Below are positions 27,875 to 37,635 of a stretch of 64,000 nucleotides of DNA, piece after piece. Made by a program: the position numbers and the translations under genes. How positions within the stretch are numbered: the stretch's first letter is position 1; each line of letters opens with the position of its first letter. Under the pieces are notes generated by a model. It was not told the DNA's origin. It searched no databases and saw only the letters and a list, made by a program, of their open reading frames with translations. Origin of the DNA: Acidobacteriaceae bacterium (GTDB lineage: Bacteria > Acidobacteriota > Terriglobia > Terriglobales > Acidobacteriaceae); the NCBI GenBank assembly GCA_027449965.1, contig DAIDKP010000020.1:54307-118306 (forward strand). The letters run 5' to 3'.

Positions 27875-28870
27875 TCACGGATGCAGCACAAGTGTACGCT
27901 GCAACTGGAAGTTGAGGACGCTTTCGGCAGGCACCTTGACGGTCTTGCCGTGGGTCAGAATCTGTGTTCCTAGCCCGCCGAGTCCGCCTGCGAGCGCGCC
28001 AATCGCTGCTCCCTTGCCGCCGCCGAAGGCCGCGCCCAGCAGCGAGCCAAGCGCAAGTCCACCGCCGCCAAAGAGCGCGGTACGCTTGTTCATGCCGACA
28101 CCTTCCTGCCCGCCAATGGAGCTGGAGTCCACACGATACGTGGTACCGTTGACGCGAATCGAGTACAAGTCGAGCGCATACGCCTGTCCGTGGATGCCGC
28201 CTTGCGAGGCATCGACAACCTGAAGCTCGGCACGCGTCCCGGCTGGAATGCTGATCATGCCCATGCTGTCGCGGACATTATTCTGGATCGTAGCCGCGTA
28301 CTGCATGCCCGCCGTATCTTTGGTTGTGTCAATCGGCGAGTTGGTACGCACGTCAATCTGCGTGCCCGACGGGATGATGATCGAGTTGCGTGTGGTTGCT
28401 GCCGGTTGTGCGCCATAGCCAGCATTCGCTCCCTGGCTGCCCGCCATATTGGCCCCATTCATGGCAGCGGAACCCATGCCTGCTGCCATCATCGGCGAAG
28501 ACGGCGAAGCCTGCTCGGCAAAGATGATGGTTGTCACGTCTGCCAGCGGGAAGACATAGGAGATGCCGTTCTGACCGCTAAACTTCAACGTGGTTAGTCC
28601 GACAAGCTGCCCCTTGTATGCGTGGCCGCTGCGAAGCGTGATGTGATCGGCAAGGTTGGAAAAGACGATGGACTGTACCTGAGCCATCGGGAAGGTGTAT
28701 TGGATCCCTTGCATATCCTTGAAGACCAGTTTGCCATTGGGAGCACCCGTGAAGGTGCCGGAGTAGCTACGTCCATCGTGGAGAACCACGATGTCGGCAA
28801 AGGATGCAGTGGTGAAGGCGAAGAGCAGAGCGACGGCAGCAACGAGCTTTTTCATGCTTTGAATATTCAT
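27875..28870 (-). CDS. Exported protein with beta-domain repeats and C-terminal glycine zipper
   Basis: This 331-residue secreted protein is of unknown function. The signal peptide covers about residues 1-25 (ending SFA-D). Two similar blocks follow: [16 protein letters not shown].. with VFSNLADHI, then HAYKGQLVG.. with TIIFAE. They look like tandem copies of a small beta domain. A Met/Gly/Asn-rich linker leads to a second domain (residues about 160-250). Near the end a Gly-rich hydrophobic stretch ([20 protein letters not shown]) resembles a glycine zipper that could insert in or bridge a membrane. ATG 28870 follows AGGAG by 12 bases. The nearest relatives are uncharacterised. Confidence 0.75.
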   Translation of the reverse strand: MNIQSMKKLVAAVALLFAFTTASFADIVVLHDGRSYSGTFTGAPNGKLVFKDMQGIQYTFPMAQVQSIVFSNLADHITLRSGHAYKGQLVGLTTLKFSGQNGISYVFPLADVTTIIFAEQASPSSPMMAAGMGSAAMNGANMAGSQGANAGYGAQPAATTRNSIIIPSGTQIDVRTNSPIDTTKDTAGMQYAATIQNNVRDSMGMISIPAGTRAELQVVDASQGGIHGQAYALDLYSIRVNGTTYRVDSSSIGGQEGVGMNKRTALFGGGGLALGSLLGAAFGGGKGAAIGALAGGLGGLGTQILTHGKTVKVPAESVLNFQLQRTLVLHP

Positions 28871-29002
28871 GGTTCCGATCAACTCCTGAATGAGTGGCGC
28901 GATCAAGACGCAAAGTCTTCGAGCCATCTTGATTATCGCTCAGACGCAGCGGAAACGGCGAAGGTTGTTTCCCGGATTGGTTCCAAAGCAACCCCGCGGC
29001 AC

Positions 29003-29671
29003 TCAGCGCCGCACCAGCGTAGCCACTGCATCCAGCACAGCAGATGGCTCCGGGCGGACGCGAAAGTCTGCGTGTGCCTCGGCAAAGCGAATTATTCCTT
29101 TGGGATCGATCAGAAATGTGGCAGGGATGGGTAAGGTCCACGATGATTCGCCGTTCAGGAAGGACAGATTGACCAAAATCGAGCGAAGATAACGCTGGTG
29201 ATACTCCGGGACGGTGTAAACCAGACCAAAGCGCGCCGCCAGCGCCGAGCCTTCATCGCGAAGCAGCGGAAATGGCAGTCCGTGTTGCTGCGCTGTGAAG
29301 TCGGATTGTCGCTGGGTCTGCGGGCTGACCGCGACGAGAAACGCGCCGGAGGAGCGAATTTGCCCATAGAGGCCGCGCCATGCCTCCAACTCGGTCATGC
29401 AGTAAGGGCACCAGCGGCCACGAAAAAAAGTCACGATGAGCGGTCCGAGCGCAAGCAGATCTCTGCTTTTCTGAATGCGTCCGGCGGCGTCGGGCAAAGC
29501 AAATTCCGGTGCCAGCGTACCTACGGGCAGAATGCGCTCCTCGATGCCGGTCGAGAAGAGTTCCGCGATGGCCTGTTCGCCGATGGCCAGCCGCTCCGCT
29601 GGCACCAGAGTGCGCGTGTTTGCAGTGATTGAGTCAAGCTGGTCCTGAAGCGGGGGCAGTTCTGAATGCAT
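29003..29671 (-). CDS. Peroxiredoxin-like (AhpC/TSA) protein
   Basis: This 222-residue thioredoxin-fold protein would reduce peroxides or disulfides in the cytoplasm. After an N-terminal helical region of about 45 residues comes VGTLAPEFALPDAAGR and then FFRGRWCPYCMTELEAW, with Cys88 and Cys91 forming a CPYC pair. The resolving context AVSPQTQRQSDFTAQQ and the late ATFLIDPKGIIRFAE fit the family. The presence of CxxC rather than a single TxxC suggests the peroxiredoxin-like/BCP or TlpA side of the family. It stands alone on the minus strand. Confidence 0.85.
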   Translation of the reverse strand: MHSELPPLQDQLDSITANTRTLVPAERLAIGEQAIAELFSTGIEERILPVGTLAPEFALPDAAGRIQKSRDLLALGPLIVTFFRGRWCPYCMTELEAWRGLYGQIRSSGAFLVAVSPQTQRQSDFTAQQHGLPFPLLRDEGSALAARFGLVYTVPEYHQRYLRSILVNLSFLNGESSWTLPIPATFLIDPKGIIRFAEAHADFRVRPEPSAVLDAVATLVRR

Positions 29672-29892
29672 GGAGTGGAATCTCTCGCCTTCGATGGAAG
29701 CCTTCCGTTTTTCGATGCAGGAAGAAGGCTGGATGGAAGATGCCGGACAGGATCATTTTAGAGGGAAATTCCCAAAAATAGGACGAAGCGAAGAGGCGAA
29801 GCCGGACGAGCATACAACTGCTGTCGATGGTGCGCATCCGGCGTATTCCGTGCGAGGTCGTTTGCCGAAGAATCGAATTGTTAGGCCTATGC
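29672..29892. other. Intergenic gap, no feature seen
   Basis: The 221 bases between the peroxiredoxin-like start and the end of the next minus-strand gene show only a short palindromic AGGGAAATTCCC at about 29762. No gene or clear terminator is seen. Confidence 0.4.
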
Positions 29893-30636
29893 CTAGAGCA
29901 GGCTGGGCAGAGCGGACGACCAGCCAAAGAGGAAGATCGCGCCAATTCCGCAGCTATACGCAGCGCCCGTCCAGGCCAGAATTCTGCCAGCCTGCGGATG
30001 TTGCAGCCGTGTGCCAAAGACACCGCTGAGCGATGCCGTCATCATGCCGTTCATCATGATCAGACCTGCGGCAAAGGCTGTGAGTCCCAGCATTCCCTGA
30101 CTTGGGCCGCCGAGCTTTGACGCCAGCAGAAAGAGCATGAGCTGGCTTGGAGTCTCCGCACCCACGCCGTGCAGCATTCCAATCAGGAAGACACTTCTTC
30201 CGCTGTAGTTCCAGGCAAAGAGCGCCGGGCGTTCGCGTTCTGGTTCAAAGAGTCGCTGCACACGCCAGGCGAGCGTGCGAATCAGGTTCACCCCTGCGGC
30301 GATGCGGGTTTGTGCCCGGTCTGTATGTGCATGGGGATGCATGAGGCCGGCAACTACGGCAACGCCCAGCACAATCAGCGTTGCGCCGATCAACCGCTCG
30401 GTCACGTTGTCGAGCCAGACCGGCAATGGAAGGTGCATTTCGATGACTGCCACTCCCAGCGCAAATACGGTCATTGCATGTCCCACAGCGTATAAAAGCC
30501 CCAAAAGCAGCGCGCGCCATCGGCTCGCCTGCACTGCGGCAATATCCGTGATCGCAGCCAGATGGTCATAATCGAATCCATGTCGCAGACCCAGCACAGC
30601 GCAAGCTGCCAGTGCCGCCTCGAACTTCCAGTGCAT
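29893..30636 (-). CDS. NiCoT-like metal ion transporter (HoxN/NixA-type)
   Basis: This 247-residue inner-membrane protein has six to eight hydrophobic segments. The first carries RHGFDYDHLAAI, with the His-x4-Asp-His motif at residues 19-25 that marks the nickel/cobalt transporter family and binds the metal. It also has HPHAHTD, a His-rich soluble loop near residue 110. A later helix has GMLHGVGAETPSQ, also family-like. Distant NiCoT members differ in substrate, so nickel or cobalt is only likely. ATG 30636 follows GGGAGAG. The gene is divergent from xseA. Confidence 0.85.
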   Translation of the reverse strand: MHWKFEAALAACAVLGLRHGFDYDHLAAITDIAAVQASRWRALLLGLLYAVGHAMTVFALGVAVIEMHLPLPVWLDNVTERLIGATLIVLGVAVVAGLMHPHAHTDRAQTRIAAGVNLIRTLAWRVQRLFEPERERPALFAWNYSGRSVFLIGMLHGVGAETPSQLMLFLLASKLGGPSQGMLGLTAFAAGLIMMNGMMTASLSGVFGTRLQHPQAGRILAWTGAAYSCGIGAIFLFGWSSALPSLL

Positions 30637-30704
30637 CGTATCTCTCCCGTTGTCCAGAATACGGCACACCGCGGTTCAAAGACACCCGTTTACACTGGTT
30701 GTTG

Positions 30705-32255
30705 GTGCCTTTCGACGATCCATCCTCGCAGCTTCCGCTTCGGTTTGAAGCAGTTCGCCCGGTCCGTTCCACGCGGACCACGCTGCGCGTTAGCCAGCTT
30801 CTGGCTCAAGCGCGTTCGCTCGTCGAGGAGTCATTGGGCACGGTCTGGGTCGAGGGCGAAATCTCCAACTTTCGTCCGTCCTCTGCGGGCCATCTCTACT
30901 TCACGCTCAAGGAAGAGTCAGCACAGCTTTCTGTCGTGCTCTTTCGACGCCAGGCGTTGCTGTTGCGCTTCCGTCCGGAGGATGGTCAGGCTGTTCGCGT
31001 CCGAGGCGCGCTCAGCGTCTATGAGCAGCGCGGCCAGTTGCAGCTTGTCGCGGAGGCGATGGAGCCGGTGGGTGTTGGCAGCCTTCAGCTTGCCTTTGAG
31101 CAATTGCGAGAGCGTCTTCGCGCTGAGGGGTTGTTTGACATTGAGCGTAAGCGGCCATTGCCGCAATTTCCGCGTACGGTTGCCGTCATCACCTCGCCGA
31201 CAGGGGCCGTCATTCGCGACTTTCTTCAGATCGTTCGTCGCCGCTACGGCGCGCTTCATGTTCTGGTCGTGCCTGTCGCGGTTCAGGGAGATTCCGCAGC
31301 CACAGAGATTGAAACTGCGTTGCGTCGTCTGGCGGAACCTGCACTGCCCGCTCCAGTCGATCTGATTGTGCTTGCGCGTGGTGGCGGCTCGCTGGAAGAT
31401 TTGGCTGCGTTCAATTCGGAGCGCGTTGCCCGCGCCATCGTCGCTTCACCCGTCCCGGTTGTCTCAGCCATCGGCCATGAGACCGACTTCACCATAGCCG
31501 ATTTTGTCGCCGATCTGCGCGCACCCACTCCATCGGCGGCAGCGGAGCTGGTCACGGCTTCGCTGGCAAACATAGTCGAAAGCATCTTTGAACTTCGCCA
31601 TCGTCTGGAGCGCGCGGCTCGCTTTCAACTGCTTCAGGCTCGTCAACAGTATGCGTCCTTGCGTGATGACCGCATCGGTCAGAGTCTGACGGTTGCGCTT
31701 CGAGTCCGCCAGCAGCGCCTGGATGATCTGTCGAACGCGCTGGACGCGGCGATTGCGCTGCGGCTGCGCCAGGCTCGTCGTCCACTGGATGCGCTTGCCA
31801 CCCGTACCCTGCGTCGTGATCCGCAGTGGAGGCTGGGTGTTGCCCGAGAGCATCTTGCCGGACTTCACGAGCGGCTGCGCGCCGCAGCAACGCGAGGCTT
31901 GCAAGCGACTGCCCTTGCCCACCGCGCTTCCCGTGAGCGCTTGCATCGCGCCATGACCTCGCTTGTCGACGCACGCAGACGCAATCATACCCAGCTTCAT
32001 CTTCAGCTCGCTGCGCTTTCGCCGCTGGCTGTGCTGGAGCGTGGCTATGCGCTGGTGCACACAGAGGATGGAACAATCCTTCGCGACGCTGCCCAGCTTC
32101 TGCCCGGCCAGCTTGTCCTCACTCGATTGGGCCAGGGCAGCTTCACCAGTCAGGTCGAGCGCATTCAACCTGCGCCTGCCACCTCCAGTGGAGCCAACGC
32201 GGAGCCATCCACGAAGACCAGGAAATCCACCACCAAAGCACAAGGGAAACGATGA
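30705..32255 (+). CDS. xseA: Exodeoxyribonuclease VII large subunit
   Basis: XseA with XseB degrades single-stranded DNA from either end. The 516-residue product begins with an extension, then the OB-fold VWVEGEISNFRPSSAGHLYFTLKEE. The nuclease core follows, with FPRTVAVITSPTGAVIRDF, LARGGGSLEDLAAFN and SAIGHETDFTIADFVADLRAPTPSAAAE, all diagnostic of the family. Its coiled-coil C-terminal half is present. The start is unclear: the frame is open to 30612 inside the divergent transporter. TTG 30699, TTG 30702 and GTG 30705 cluster just after TACACT, and none has a ribosome site. xseB is not seen. It overlaps glmM by ATGA. Confidence 0.9.
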   Translation: MPFDDPSSQLPLRFEAVRPVRSTRTTLRVSQLLAQARSLVEESLGTVWVEGEISNFRPSSAGHLYFTLKEESAQLSVVLFRRQALLLRFRPEDGQAVRVRGALSVYEQRGQLQLVAEAMEPVGVGSLQLAFEQLRERLRAEGLFDIERKRPLPQFPRTVAVITSPTGAVIRDFLQIVRRRYGALHVLVVPVAVQGDSAATEIETALRRLAEPALPAPVDLIVLARGGGSLEDLAAFNSERVARAIVASPVPVVSAIGHETDFTIADFVADLRAPTPSAAAELVTASLANIVESIFELRHRLERAARFQLLQARQQYASLRDDRIGQSLTVALRVRQQRLDDLSNALDAAIALRLRQARRPLDALATRTLRRDPQWRLGVAREHLAGLHERLRAAATRGLQATALAHRASRERLHRAMTSLVDARRRNHTQLHLQLAALSPLAVLERGYALVHTEDGTILRDAAQLLPGQLVLTRLGQGSFTSQVERIQPAPATSSGANAEPSTKTRKSTTKAQGKR

Positions 32256-33601
32256 GAAAGCTATTTGGAACCGATGGAATCCGCGGCGTTGCCGGTCAGC
32301 CGCCACTCGATGCACAAACCGTCTACGCTGTAGGCCTGGCGCTGGCTCACTCCCTGCGCCCGCTTGCGCTTGCGCCGCGTGTGCTGGTTGGGCGAGACAC
32401 GCGCGAGTCCAGCGGATGGATGCTCTCCATCTTTGCTGCGGGTCTGCGTGCAGGCGGGGCCGAGATCATCAGCGCGGGCGTAGTTCCCACTCCGGCCATC
32501 GCTTATCTCACGCGTCGCGACGGCTTCCATGCCGGGGTGGTCCTCTCAGCCTCACACAATCCCTGGCAGGACAACGGCATCAAGCTCTTTGGTGGTGACG
32601 GATTCAAGCTGCCGGATGAAGTCGAGTTGGCGATTGAAGAGATTCTCTTCCGCCATGCCTCTGGCTCGTCCGCACCCGCGCTGGAGACGCTGCCGGCGGT
32701 CGCTGATGAACCACATTATGCATCGGAGTACATTGAGTTTCTGCTGTCACTGGTTCCCGGTCTTCGCCTCGACGGCCGACGGATTGTGGTGGACTGCGCC
32801 AACGGAGCCGCGGCTTCTGTCGCGCCAACGCTCTTCCGCGCTCTCGGCGGAGAAGTCACACTGCTCCACATCGCCCCCAACGGACGCAATATCAACGACC
32901 ACTGTGGCGCGCTTCATCCTCAGGTGGTTGCTGCGGCTGTGGTTGAGCATGGTGCACAGCTTGGGATCACGCTCGATGGCGATGCGGATCGTTGTCTGCT
33001 GGCTGGCGCCGCAAACAATGTGATGAACGGTGACGCCATCCTGCTGCTGTGCGCGCGCGATATGCAGGCGCGCGGGCTGCTGACGGGCAATGTTGTGGTC
33101 GCAACAACAATGTCCAATATGGGTCTGGAAGCAGCGCTGCGCCGCTCCGGCATTCAGATGCTGCGCTCGGCTGTGGGCGACCGTTATGTGCTGGAGCTGA
33201 TGCGCCGTCATGACGCCGCATTAGGTGGCGAACAGTCCGGCCACATTCTGTTTCCACATCTCGCCACCACTGGCGACGGCCTGCTCACCGCTCTTGTTGT
33301 CCTGGACATACTCGCGCGCAGGGGGCAATCCGCGGAGGATCTGACGGCGGATCTGGAGATTTATCCGCAGGTGATCGTCAACGTCAAAGTCCGCGAAAAG
33401 CTTCCATTGGAGAGCTTTCCGAAGATTCAGTCGGCAATTGCCGAAGCCGAAGCCGCGTTGCACCCGACGGGCCGTGTCGTCATCCGCTACTCCGGCACCG
33501 AGGCACTGGCCCGCGTCATGATTGAAGCAGCCGACGAAGCGTCGATGCGGCATCATGCGGAGGCGATCGCCGGTGCCATTCGCACCGAACTCGGCATCTA
33601 A
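32252..33601 (+). CDS. glmM: Phosphoglucosamine mutase
   Basis: GlmM converts glucosamine 6-phosphate to glucosamine 1-phosphate on the way to UDP-GlcNAc for peptidoglycan and LPS. The 449-residue alpha-D-phosphohexomutase begins RKLFGTDGIRG. It has the phospho-Ser motif SASHNPWQDNGIK, with the active Ser near position 101, and the metal site TLDGDADRC. GGEQSGH (sugar recognition) and RYSGTE (phosphate binding) follow. The length is standard. It overlaps xseA by ATGA, suggesting coupling with the exonuclease gene, an unusual but tight pairing. Confidence 0.95.
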   Translation: MRKLFGTDGIRGVAGQPPLDAQTVYAVGLALAHSLRPLALAPRVLVGRDTRESSGWMLSIFAAGLRAGGAEIISAGVVPTPAIAYLTRRDGFHAGVVLSASHNPWQDNGIKLFGGDGFKLPDEVELAIEEILFRHASGSSAPALETLPAVADEPHYASEYIEFLLSLVPGLRLDGRRIVVDCANGAAASVAPTLFRALGGEVTLLHIAPNGRNINDHCGALHPQVVAAAVVEHGAQLGITLDGDADRCLLAGAANNVMNGDAILLLCARDMQARGLLTGNVVVATTMSNMGLEAALRRSGIQMLRSAVGDRYVLELMRRHDAALGGEQSGHILFPHLATTGDGLLTALVVLDILARRGQSAEDLTADLEIYPQVIVNVKVREKLPLESFPKIQSAIAEAEAALHPTGRVVIRYSGTEALARVMIEAADEASMRHHAEAIAGAIRTELGI

Positions 33602-33694
33602 TTCATGCAGCAGGTTTGCAACAAAACGTATGCTGAAACGTCAAGGAAGTAACCACAGACAAGCAAGAGCAGGGAAGTGCAGGAGCCAACAATC

Positions 33695-35206
33695 ATGACC
33701 ATCATTCGCCAGGAAGACCTGATTGCAAGCGTCGCCGGAGCCTTGCAGTACATCAGCTACTATCATCCGGTGGATTACATCCGCTCGCTGGCCTCGGCCT
33801 ATGAACGCGAGGAGTCACCCGCCGCCAAAGATGCCATCGCGCAGATTCTCATTAACAGTCGGATGTGTGCTGAGGGTCATCGCCCTATCTGTCAGGACAC
33901 GGGCATCGTCAATGCCTTTGTCAAAGTTGGCATGGACGTTCGTTTTGACGCCGAGATGGATTTGCAGCAGATGATCGACGAGGGTGTGCGCCGCGCCTAT
34001 CTCGATCCGGACAACAAGCTGCGCAGCTCCGTGCTGGCCGACCCGGCCGGAGCGCGCAAAAACACCCGCGACAACACGCCCAGCGTCGTCAATGTCGAAC
34101 TGGTGCGCGGCAACACGGTCGAGATCACGGTTGCAGCAAAGGGAGGCGGTTCTGAAGCCAAGAGTAAGTTTGCGATGCTCAATCCCTCCGACTCCATTGT
34201 GGAGTGGGTGCTGAAGACGGTGCCGACGATGGGTGCCGGGTGGTGTCCGCCGGGGATGCTCGGCATCGGAATTGGGGGCACGAGCGAAAAGGCGATGCTG
34301 CTGGCCAAGGAATCGTTGATGGATTCGATCGATATTCAGGACCTGATCGCGCGCGGCCCAAAGACGCGTGCCGAAGAGTTGCGGATTGAGCTGTATGACA
34401 AGGTCAATCGCCTGGGTATTGGCGCACAGGGACTGGGCGGGTTGACGACGGTGCTCGACGTGAAGGTGCTGGACTATCCCTGCCATGCGGCCAATCTGCC
34501 CATTGCCATGATTCCCAACTGCGCCGCTACGCGCCACGCGCACATTGTGCTGGATGGCTCTGGCCCGGTGTATCTCGATCCACCTTCGCTGTCTGACTGG
34601 CCAAAGCTGACCTATGATGTCTCCGGCGCGCGCCGCGTGAATCTGGATACAGTGACGCGAGCGGAGGTGGCGACGTGGAAGCCTGGCGAGGTGCTGCTGC
34701 TGAGGGGCAAACTGCTCACTGGCCGCGACGCCGCGCACAAGCGCATGACCGACATCCTGAGCCGCGGCGAAAAGCTTCCGGTCAACTTCCAGGATCGATT
34801 CATCTATTACGTCGGCCCTGTGGATCCAGTGCGTGAAGAGGTGGTGGGACCGGCAGGCCCGACCACTGCTACGCGCATGGATAAATTCACACGACAGATG
34901 CTGGCCGAAACCGGATTGCTGGGCATGGTCGGCAAGGCCGAGCGTGGCCCAACGGCGATTGAGGCGATTCGAGAGTTTGGTGCGGTGTATCTGATGGCGG
35001 TTGGCGGCGCAGCTTATCTGGTCTCCAAGGCGATCCACGGCGCGCGCGTGTTGGCCTTTGAAGACCTGGGCATGGAGGCGATCTATGAGTTTGATGTCGT
35101 CGATATGCCGGTGACCGTTGCGGTTGATTCCAAGGGGACCAGCGTCCACCAGACAGGTCCTGCGGAGTGGCAACAGCGTATCGCTGGGATTCCCATCCTG
35201 CAGTAG
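33695..35206 (+). CDS. fumA: Fumarate hydratase, class I (iron-sulfur)
   Basis: This is the [4Fe-4S] fumarase that interconverts fumarate and malate, linking with the sdhCAB genes upstream to close part of the TCA cycle. The 503-residue fused alpha/beta protein has RPICQDTG with an early cluster Cys, then ARKNTRDNTPSVVN and CHAANLPIAMIPNCAATRH. The beta-like C-terminal part has GRDAAHKRM, AGPTTATRMD and IGKAERGPT-like features. It ends DMPVTVAVDSKGTSVHQTGPAEW, typical of the class. ATG 33695 has CAGGAG at good distance; the GTG at 33677 is less likely. Tartrate dehydratase is the main alternative family. Confidence 0.9.
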   Translation: MTIIRQEDLIASVAGALQYISYYHPVDYIRSLASAYEREESPAAKDAIAQILINSRMCAEGHRPICQDTGIVNAFVKVGMDVRFDAEMDLQQMIDEGVRRAYLDPDNKLRSSVLADPAGARKNTRDNTPSVVNVELVRGNTVEITVAAKGGGSEAKSKFAMLNPSDSIVEWVLKTVPTMGAGWCPPGMLGIGIGGTSEKAMLLAKESLMDSIDIQDLIARGPKTRAEELRIELYDKVNRLGIGAQGLGGLTTVLDVKVLDYPCHAANLPIAMIPNCAATRHAHIVLDGSGPVYLDPPSLSDWPKLTYDVSGARRVNLDTVTRAEVATWKPGEVLLLRGKLLTGRDAAHKRMTDILSRGEKLPVNFQDRFIYYVGPVDPVREEVVGPAGPTTATRMDKFTRQMLAETGLLGMVGKAERGPTAIEAIREFGAVYLMAVGGAAYLVSKAIHGARVLAFEDLGMEAIYEFDVVDMPVTVAVDSKGTSVHQTGPAEWQQRIAGIPILQ

Positions 35207-35232
35207 TTTCGTTTGCGGCTAAGTGACGAAAT

Positions 35233-35263
35233 AAGCAAGCCCACGCTGAGCGTGGGCTTGCTT
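35233..35263. terminator. Strong terminator hairpin between fumarase and the convergent OMP gene
   Basis: The 14-bp stem AAGCAAGCCCACGC with GCGTGGGCTTGCTT encloses a 3-base loop. It lies 26 bases past the fumarase stop and could serve both strands. Confidence 0.85.
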
Positions 35264-35288
35264 GTATGCACAGTGAGGGAGAGATTCG

Positions 35289-36083
35289 TTACAGCTTGCC
35301 CCAGCGATACACCACGGAGCCGCCGAAACCGAGGCCGTTCTGGATGCTGGAACCGAAACTGCTCATGAAGTATTCCGGAGAGCAGCGAAATCCGATATTG
35401 CTGGTGAAGTTGTATTCGATGGGCAAACTGACATCCAGCACGCCGGCGGCGCTGTCAGGGTAAAGACCAAGCTCCGGAGCGGTAAATCCGTTGGCGTCCG
35501 CAAAGTAGTTGTTGAAGACCGCGCCCACCATCACGCGCCCGCTCACCGAGTAGCGCGGGTGCAGCATGAATCGATAACTGGGTCCGGCGAGCGCAGCGTA
35601 TTCGCTGATTGCCGGCTTCACAATGTTGTACTGGTTTGGGCCGAGAAACTGGGTGCCATAGTAGCCGCGTCCATCCAGCGTAACCGCCCAGCGTTCACTG
35701 TAATAGCGCGAAAAGCCCACATTCCAGGCGTAGAAATTCACCTTTTGCAGGCCGCCGCCATACCCGGTCACGGAACCGGGACCGGCGACGGTACGGTTGA
35801 ATCCCATGCCGATATAGACCTCGTACAGATGGTCATACATGGCGTGAATCTCCGCTTTGCGGCGCTGCTCACGACGCGCGCGCAGACGCTGCTGCACGGT
35901 CATTCCCTGCTGATAGATGTTGCTGCCCAAAGTGCCGGGCGCGCTGGGCGCTTGCGCTGAAGTGCTTGACGAAGAGTCAGAAGGCTGTTGCGTGGGTTGC
36001 TGTGCCTGTCCTGCGGCAAAAGCCAGCGCGGAAGAAGTCACGAGAGAAGCAATAAGAAGAGTCGAACGGCGAAGCAAAGACAT
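35289..36083 (-). CDS. Predicted outer-membrane beta-barrel protein
   Basis: This 264-residue exported protein has a signal peptide (MSLLRRSTLLIASLV through AFAAG) and a Ser/Thr/Gln-rich linker. A basic helix RARREQRRKAEI follows. The rest alternates aromatic and polar residues, such as VNFYAWNVGFSRYYSE, FMLHPRYSVSGRVMVG and FGSSIQNGLGFGGSVVYRWGKL. The C-terminus ends in an aromatic-rich strand, consistent with an eight-stranded OmpA/OmpW-like barrel. ATG 36083 follows GGAGG. It faces a strong terminator and has no obvious partner. Confidence 0.75.
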   Translation of the reverse strand: MSLLRRSTLLIASLVTSSALAFAAGQAQQPTQQPSDSSSSTSAQAPSAPGTLGSNIYQQGMTVQQRLRARREQRRKAEIHAMYDHLYEVYIGMGFNRTVAGPGSVTGYGGGLQKVNFYAWNVGFSRYYSERWAVTLDGRGYYGTQFLGPNQYNIVKPAISEYAALAGPSYRFMLHPRYSVSGRVMVGAVFNNYFADANGFTAPELGLYPDSAAGVLDVSLPIEYNFTSNIGFRCSPEYFMSSFGSSIQNGLGFGGSVVYRWGKL

Positions 36084-36243
36084 CGGGTTAGGAGTTCCTC
36101 CGGGGCGGTCGCACAATCGGATGCCAGCGACAGCGGCCCTTTTGTTATTAAAGCATTCCAGGCACCACCGGAGTCTCGCAGGAGCCCGGCATAGCAGATA
36201 GACTGCTCAGCTCGGGAAGTGTCACGCCCGCGTACTCGACAGG

Positions 36244-36708
36244 TCAGAAAGGAATGTCTTCGTCGGTGATCTGCGTGGATTGCGCATAGTCGTCCGCGGC
36301 AGGTGGACGCTGGTCGTAACTGCCAGCGCTGCGGCCACCGGAGTAGCCGCCCGAAGCGCCACCCTCTTCGCCACGCCCAGAGAGCAGCGTCATATCCGTC
36401 AGCACAATCTCCGTGCGATAGACCTTCTTGTTGGTCTCGCGGTCATCCCAGCTTCGCGTGGTCAGGCGACCCTCCACGTAAAGCTTGTTGCCCTTCTTCA
36501 CGTAGTCACGCACGATCTCCGCCAGTTTGGCGTAGGCCACCAGATTGTGCCACTCGGTGCGCTCCTGCTGGTTGCCCTGCTGATCCTTGTAGCGCTCGCT
36601 GGTCGCCAGGCTGAAGTTGACCACAGGCTGCCCGCTGGGCAGAACCTTGAATTCCGGGTCTTTGCCGATGTTGCCCAGCAGAATGACTTTATTGACGCTT
36701 CTTGCCAT
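36244..36708 (-). CDS. ssb: Single-stranded DNA-binding protein
   Basis: SSB coats single-stranded DNA in replication and repair and recruits partners through its tail. The 154-residue protein has the OB-fold motifs MARSVNKVILLGNIGKDPE, TERTEWHNLVAYAKLAEI and YVEGRLTTRSWDD. A disordered Gly/Ser/Gln tail ends in the acidic tip DEDIPF that binds partner proteins. ATG 36708 lies 9 bases after GGAG, a better start than ATG 36714. It heads a minus-strand gene run. Confidence 0.94.
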   Translation of the reverse strand: MARSVNKVILLGNIGKDPEFKVLPSGQPVVNFSLATSERYKDQQGNQQERTEWHNLVAYAKLAEIVRDYVKKGNKLYVEGRLTTRSWDDRETNKKVYRTEIVLTDMTLLSGRGEEGGASGGYSGGRSAGSYDQRPPAADDYAQSTQITDEDIPF

Positions 36709-36780
36709 AGACATCTTCTCCAAAAGGCTAACCCAAAGGATAGCAGAGAGAGGCAACCTTCGCCTGCCCTCATCGCCAGA

Positions 36781-37035
36781 TCAGTTGCGTCGGTTACGCA
36801 TCCACTTGGCCGCGCCCAGCAGTGTCAGCATCAGGCCAAAAGGAACGCACATTGCACCGATAATCAGCGCCAGCCAGCCAGAGTTGGAGTGTGCTCCATC
36901 ACGGTTGATGCCGCCCAGTACGGTTGCCGTCAGGATGAGGCCGAGTAGCCCGGCAGCCAGAATCGACGCGCCGCCAATCAGTAGCTCGCGTGTGCCGTCA
37001 CTGGCATTCAAGGTGGGCTTGTGTGAATCGTTCAT
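36781..37035 (-). CDS. Small two-helix membrane protein
   Basis: This 84-residue protein has a soluble N-terminus of about 18 residues and two hydrophobic helices (residues about 19-42 and 53-74), then a basic end reading KWMRNRRN. Topology is likely cytosol-facing at both ends. The spacing with the DUF420 gene behind suggests shared transcription. No family is recognised. Confidence 0.6.
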   Translation of the reverse strand: MNDSHKPTLNASDGTRELLIGGASILAAGLLGLILTATVLGGINRDGAHSNSGWLALIIGAMCVPFGLMLTLLGAAKWMRNRRN

Positions 37036-37066
37036 CGAGGTATCTCAGAAAGACAGGTTAAAGTTC

Positions 37067-37606
37067 TCAGACGCGGGCCGCGGCCAGCATGGCATAGACG
37101 ACCACGCCGGTGACAGAAACGTAAAGCCAGAGTGGGAATGTCCACCGCGCAATCCTGCGATGATAGGGGATGCGTCCGGTGAGCGAAAAGAAAAAGGTGA
37201 TCAGAATTGTGGGCAGCGCTACGATACTGAGCAGGATGTGGCTAACGAGCAGGATCAGGTAAAAGGTGCGCAGCGGCGTGTGCGGATAGTGGCTTTCGCC
37301 GTGCAGCGCGTAATTGACGATGTAGCAGACTAGAAAAAGCGCCGAAAAGACAAACGCCGTCATCATGGCAGTGCGATGCGCTGGAATGCGTCGAGCGCGA
37401 ATGAAGACAAAGCCGATGAGCAGCGCACAGGCACTCAGCCCGTTCAACAGAGCATTGAGCGCAGGCAGAAATGTCAGCCGCAGACTCGCGGGGTCTGCCG
37501 CCGGATGAACATAAATCAGCCAGAAGAGAAACAGTGTCGCCGCCAGGCTGATGCCTAGAATTGCGATAATTGCGGTGCGGACGGGGATGATTGGACTCGT
37601 ACTCAT
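37067..37606 (-). CDS. DUF420 (CtaM/YozB-like) membrane protein
   Basis: This 179-residue membrane protein has five hydrophobic helices and the DUF420 pattern of conserved His residues: LNALLNG, HRTAMMTAF, HYPHTPLR and SHILLSIVALP. Members such as B. subtilis CtaM act in assembly or activity of heme A-type terminal oxidases. Its neighbour encodes heme O synthase, which supports that reading, although no oxidase genes are here. It starts ATG 37606. Confidence 0.85.
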   Translation of the reverse strand: MSTSPIIPVRTAIIAILGISLAATLFLFWLIYVHPAADPASLRLTFLPALNALLNGLSACALLIGFVFIRARRIPAHRTAMMTAFVFSALFLVCYIVNYALHGESHYPHTPLRTFYLILLVSHILLSIVALPTILITFFFSLTGRIPYHRRIARWTFPLWLYVSVTGVVVYAMLAAARV

Positions 37607-37635
37607 CTGTACTTTCCTTGGGATGGAGTGAAGGG